Position numbers and translations under genes: made by a program
Assembly: GCA_002499345.1 (NCBI GenBank)
Contig: DALF01000044.1
Location: 1 to 32,813 of the forward strand
DNA: 32,813 nt
Reading direction: 5' to 3'
Source: Euryarchaeota archaeon UBA170
GTDB taxonomy: Archaea; Thermoplasmatota; Poseidoniia; Poseidoniales; Thalassarchaeaceae
The notes under the pieces: model-generated
Databases searched by the model: none
Told to the model about the DNA's origin: nothing
The model's input: only the letters and a program-made list of their open reading frames with translations
Part shown: one piece after another, positions 31,402 through 32,813 of the stretch
How positions within the stretch are numbered: position 1 is the stretch's first letter
Layout of the letters: the number at the start of each line of letters is the position of its first letter

Positions 31402-32813
31402 ATGAGCGTAGATGACGCACGTGTTGATGAGCTTCGACGGCGTAAGGCGCAAGCCGTTGCTGGAGGGGGTCAAGCGAGAGTATCTGCACAGCATTCGAAG
31501 GGTAAATTAACAGCTCGAGAGAGACTAGATTTTCTCTTAGACGATGGGTCTTTCATGGAAGTTGATCCTTTGGTCGAGCATAGGTGTAGAGACTTTGATA
31601 TGGACAGAAACGTAATCCCCGGAGATGGCGTGGTATGCGGGCATGGTACCATTGGAGGAAAGACAGTGTACTGTTTTGCCCAAGATTTCACAGTATATGG
31701 CGGCTCACTAGGAGAAATGCATGGATTGAAGATCTGTAAGATTCTTGATATGGCTTTGAAGACTGGTTCGCCCGTTATTGGACTGAATGATAGTGGAGGA
31801 GCGAGAATCCAAGAGGGCGTGGCTAGTCTTGGCTCATATGCTGAAATATTCTTCAGAAACGTTCGAGCGAGTGGGGTTATTCCTCAAATTTCAGTAATTA
31901 TGGGGCCTTGTGCAGGAGGTGCCGTCTATTCTCCAGCCATTACTGATTTTGTCATTATGGTAGATGGAACGTCTCATATGTTTATCACTGGCCCAGAAGT
32001 TATCAAGACAGTAACAAATGAAGAGGTTTCTTTTGAGGATTTAGGTGGCTCTACCACTCACGCAACAAAGTCCGGGGTGACTCATTTTACAGCAGTTGAT
32101 GATGAAGAGGCCTTAGAATTGACGAGGGAGTTAGTTGGCATGCTCCCTTCAAATAACTTGCAAAAGGCTCCCGTTCTACCAACTAGGGACCCAATAGACA
32201 GAGCTTGTTTGACATTACAAGAATTAGTTCCGGATAATCCCAAAGAACCGTATGACATTACTATAGCCATAGAGGAGACAGTGGATGACGGGGCTTTCCT
32301 GGAAGTTCAGTCGGAATTTGCAATGAACATAGTAGTTGGATTCGCAAGATTAGGAGGGCATACCATTGGAGTAGTGGCTAATCAGCCTAATTTTCTAGCG
32401 GGTTGCTTAGATATTGATGCATCAATAAAGGCGGCTAGGTTTGTCAGATTTTGTGATTCTTTCAATATCCCACTCCTGACATTTGTAGATGTTCCGGGAT
32501 TTCTTCCAGGTGCCAGTCAAGAATGGGGAGGGATAATCAGACACGGGGCTAAATTGCTTTATGCATACGCAGAAGCCACAGTGCCCAAATTGACTGTGAT
32601 TACAAGGAAGGCATACGGAGGTGCTTACGATGTCATGTCATCCAAACACATTAGAGGCGATTATAATGTCGCGTGGCCCTCAGCACAGTTAGCAGTAATG
32701 GGAGCAGAGGGCGCAGTACAAATTATACACAGGAGGAGGATTGCCTCTTCTGGTAATCCTGAACAGGAGAGGGAGAGGCTAGTAGGCGACTATGAAGATA
32801 CGTTTGCAAATCC
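31402..32813 (+). CDS. pccB: Propionyl-CoA carboxylase beta subunit (carboxyltransferase), 3' end missing
   Basis: The frame runs from ATG 31402 off the window end, giving about 470 of roughly 515 residues. It transfers CO2 from carboxybiotin to propionyl-CoA (some archaeal enzymes also take acetyl-CoA). Family blocks: HSKGKLTARERLDFLLD near the N-terminus, NDSGGARIQEGV and MGPCAGGAVYSPA in the N-terminal crotonase-like half, then FVDVPGFLPG and AYGGAYDVMSSKHIRGD in the C-terminal half; AWPSAQLAVMGAEGAV is also present. The carboxyltransferase is complete up to about residue 470 with no internal stop. A GGAGG ribosome binding site precedes the ATG. Biotin carboxylase and carrier subunits are not in view; the biotin ligase domain at 19098-20435 would serve them. 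Confidence 0.95.
   Translation, partial: MSVDDARVDELRRRKAQAVAGGGQARVSAQHSKGKLTARERLDFLLDDGSFMEVDPLVEHRCRDFDMDRNVIPGDGVVCGHGTIGGKTVYCFAQDFTVYGGSLGEMHGLKICKILDMALKTGSPVIGLNDSGGARIQEGVASLGSYAEIFFRNVRASGVIPQISVIMGPCAGGAVYSPAITDFVIMVDGTSHMFITGPEVIKTVTNEEVSFEDLGGSTTHATKSGVTHFTAVDDEEALELTRELVGMLPSNNLQKAPVLPTRDPIDRACLTLQELVPDNPKEPYDITIAIEETVDDGAFLEVQSEFAMNIVVGFARLGGHTIGVVANQPNFLAGCLDIDASIKAARFVRFCDSFNIPLLTFVDVPGFLPGASQEWGGIIRHGAKLLYAYAEATVPKLTVITRKAYGGAYDVMSSKHIRGDYNVAWPSAQLAVMGAEGAVQIIHRRRIASSGNPEQERERLVGDYEDTFAN

Noticed and set aside
1..32813. CRISPR arrays, insertion sequences, prophage or integrase genes
   Set aside because: No regularly spaced repeats, transposase motifs or terminal inverted repeats were seen, and composition looks uniform along the window.

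Overview
This 32.8 kb window is archaeal chromosome, most likely from a planktonic euryarchaeon of the Thermoplasmatota, with Marine Group II ('Candidatus Poseidoniales') as the best guess. The domain assignment is firm: RNA polymerase is encoded as rpoH-rpoB-rpoA'-rpoA'' (RpoB fused, largest subunit split), followed by rpl30e, and there are Pop5-type RNase P protein, archaeal TATA boxes and strong GGAGGTGAT-type ribosome binding sites. The Marine Group II placement is inference from the gene repertoire and the extreme compaction. Neighbouring genes abut or overlap by 1-16 bases, no stretch over about 180 bases lacks a gene, and no mobile element, CRISPR array or rRNA is visible.

Layout. 1-511: 3' part of pdxS (vitamin B6). 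514-8493: a divergent block with a four-gene leftward operon (membrane CARDB/zinc-ribbon protein, DtxR-type regulator, multi-pass membrane protein, coiled coil) facing three rightward genes that also encode COG1340-like coiled coils, giving four related coiled-coil proteins in 8 kb. 8490-9428: an unrecognised protein. 9495-18790: the RNA polymerase operon on the minus strand, headed by tRNA-Lys(UUU) at 18843-18916. 19098-20435: a HemK2/Mtq2-like methyltransferase fused to biotin-protein ligase. 20436-22013: RNase P subunit Rnp2, a divergent FtsZ-family GTPase and a small TPR protein, all leftward. 22158-27942: a five-gene respiratory operon (choice-of-anchor-V-like membrane protein, two-TM protein, Rieske protein, cytochrome b N-half, and a 927-residue fusion of the cytochrome b C-half with an HdrD-like iron-sulfur module). 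27946-29286: small membrane proteins, a 2[4Fe-4S] ferredoxin-like protein and an O6-alkylguanine-DNA alkyltransferase. 29339-31297: a polyprenol/dolichol-kinase-like protein, the MeaB GTPase and the B12-binding subunit of methylmalonyl-CoA mutase. 31402-end: propionyl-CoA carboxylase beta subunit, cut by the window edge.

How the genes fit together. PccB, the mutase B12 subunit, MeaB and the biotin ligase domain are parts of the propionyl-CoA to succinyl-CoA route; the biotin carboxylase/carrier subunits, the epimerase and the large mutase subunit are outside the window. The 22-28 kb operon looks like a quinol-oxidising Rieske/cytochrome b complex without a canonical cytochrome c1. Its second cytochrome b half is covalently joined, through an extra extracytoplasmic domain and one more membrane helix, to a cytoplasmic module with two [4Fe-4S] motifs and two CCG motifs. 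This is the strongest candidate for an undescribed system.

The second main observation is that RNA polymerase subunits RpoH and RpoA'' start with the same roughly 60-residue helix-hairpin-helix-like domain (25 of 52 aligned residues identical without gaps), and RpoA' carries a roughly 150-residue insertion with a four-cysteine, probably zinc-binding, pattern. Together these suggest a lineage-specific remodelling of the polymerase. All assignments come from reading the sequence and motif recognition; no database search was run.
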